Source: Hyphococcus sp. (GTDB taxonomy: Bacteria; Pseudomonadota; Alphaproteobacteria; Caulobacterales; Parvularculaceae). From it: DNA of 64,000 nt. Positions 63,500 to 64,000 of this stretch are shown here, piece by piece. Under the pieces are notes generated by a model. That model did no database searches. It worked only from the letters and a program-made list of their open reading frames with translations, and was not told the origin of the DNA. Location: NCBI GenBank assembly GCA_021776245.1, contig JAJFGF010000046.1:172234-236233 (forward strand), read 5' to 3'. The translations under genes and the position numbers were made by a program. Each line of letters starts with the position of its first letter. Position 1 is the stretch's first letter.

Positions 63500-63825
63500 C
63501 CGCCAGCGAAGGCTGGCCACTAAAAATTCCCGGCTTCTGGTGCTCCACCGGCGAAGGCCGGCAACGAAACACTTTGCCGCCCCGCCAGCGAAAGCTGGCA
63601 AAACATGGTTCCCGGCGCCTGCGCCTTGAATTGAATGAAAATGTTCCAAACAAAAAAGTCCCGGCTTCTGGCGCCAGGCGCCGCCCAGCCAGCGAAAGCT
63701 GGCATTTGATGGCTCGGGAGCAGCAAACAAATGAAAGTGGGAGCTTCTGTTGCCAGGTGCTCCTGTCGGCGAAGGCCGACAAAAAGAAGGTCCCGGCTTC
63801 TGTTGCCAGGCGCCGGGGGGCCCCG
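63500..63825. repeat. Cluster of short REP-like palindromes between sspB and ssrA
   Basis: Five hairpins share one form: 63502-63517, 63548-63561, 63584-63599, 63688-63703 and 63765-63780. Each has a 5-6 base stem around GAAG or GAAA (GCCAGC/GCTGGC, CCGGC/GCCGG, GTCGGC/GCCGAC). Between them recurs CCCGGCTTCTG with a following GCCAGGCGCC-like block (63529, 63660, 63792, and a variant at 63741). Stem bases change on both arms together, which keeps the pairing. No gene is in this stretch. Confidence 0.8.
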
Positions 63826-64000
63826 CCTGACCCTTGGATGAGGGCCAGGACTTCATTTTCGAGTTACTCAGCTACGTTAAGCAGCAAGAGCGAACTCTTC
63901 CGAATTGTTGTCATTAGCAACTATTCAGTTTAGCCAAATAACGGAGGCAAACCGGGCAAAAACATCGTCTTTACACGCTCGTCGATCCTATTTCGGCCCC
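63826..64000 (-). ncRNA. ssrA: tmRNA (ssrA), coding piece of a permuted two-piece gene (partial)
   Basis: Read on the minus strand from 64000, the sequence begins GGGGCCGAAATAGGATCGAC, the 5' end of the tRNA-like half of alphaproteobacterial tmRNA coding RNA. A tag frame follows at 63918-63877: Ala-Asn-Asp-Asn-Asn-Ser-Glu-Glu-Phe-Ala-Leu-Ala-Ala, then TAA. A hairpin (CCTGGCCCT/AGGGTCAGG, 63826-63849) follows. In permuted genes the acceptor piece lies upstream, so it should be beyond base 64000. The whole tag would be (A)ANDNNSEEFALAA. The exact 3' end is a guess. Confidence 0.92.

Noticed and set aside
63500..63825. CRISPR array
   Set aside because: Repeats are short palindromes of differing sequence at irregular spacing, without equal spacers or nearby cas genes.
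62845..63933. A 362-codon frame on the plus strand covering sspB and the palindrome cluster
   Set aside because: It is the reverse of sspB and of the tmRNA region; no ribosome binding site and no domain.

Overview
The window is a chromosomal stretch from an alphaproteobacterium. The evidence is a circularly permuted (two-piece) tmRNA gene at the right edge, an alphaproteobacterial-type SspB, a class II DAHP synthase, a permuted-tmRNA/sspB/fumC neighbourhood and the yajC-secD-secF-phytoene-synthase-like order. Gene style resembles Hyphomonadales/Parvularculales, but that finer placement is a guess. I see no rRNA, tRNA, CRISPR array, transposase or prophage gene.

Layout. 1-9.5 kb: end of a KefB/C-type antiporter, a serine hydrolase, a sulfotransferase-like protein, a CoA-transferase pair (scoAB), an HxlR regulator, a small secreted protein, a metallo-beta-lactamase-fold hydrolase, class II DAHP synthase and a sugar oxidoreductase. 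9.5-20 kb: a DegT aminotransferase, nadE, gltX, a LOG-family protein, a LysM protein and a two-gene RND efflux pump. 20-39 kb: an exosortase/exopolysaccharide locus. It holds a tyrosine autokinase, a chain-length determinant, four glycosyltransferase genes (one of them fused to an ATPase), an exosortase-EpsI fusion, one VPLPA-CTERM substrate, a WecG-type transferase fused to a STAS-like domain, a PrsT-like TPR protein and a large G8-domain protein. 39-48 kb: queG, a GST, a membrane protein and cysQ, then the sugar-nucleotide part of the polysaccharide pathway (undecaprenyl-phosphate sugar transferase, UDP-glucose dehydrogenase, UDP-glucuronate epimerase). 48-51 kb: a tetR-plsC-MFS operon. 51.6-55.5 kb: yajC-secD-secF and a squalene/phytoene synthase-like gene. 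55.6-62.5 kb: a ClC channel, a GlnE homologue with lost catalytic motifs, an RHH protein, a small protein and fumC. 62.5-64 kb: an ABM-like protein, sspB, a cluster of short palindromes and the coding piece of ssrA.

How the genes fit together. The exopolysaccharide genes form one functional set: UDP-glucose is oxidised (ugd) and epimerised, the first sugar is put on undecaprenyl phosphate, glycosyltransferases extend it, the Wzz/BY-kinase pair sets chain length, and the exosortase handles the VPLPA-CTERM protein that would sit with the matrix. Two divergent sigma-54-type promoter sequences lie between the VPLPA gene and the WecG-STAS gene. sspB and ssrA, neighbours at the right edge, act in one pathway, trans-translation followed by ClpXP degradation.

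Most notable: the degenerate GlnE, the ATPase-glycosyltransferase and WecG-STAS fusions, the sigma-54 pair, the permuted tmRNA next to sspB, and two families of short dispersed structured repeats placed just after stop codons.
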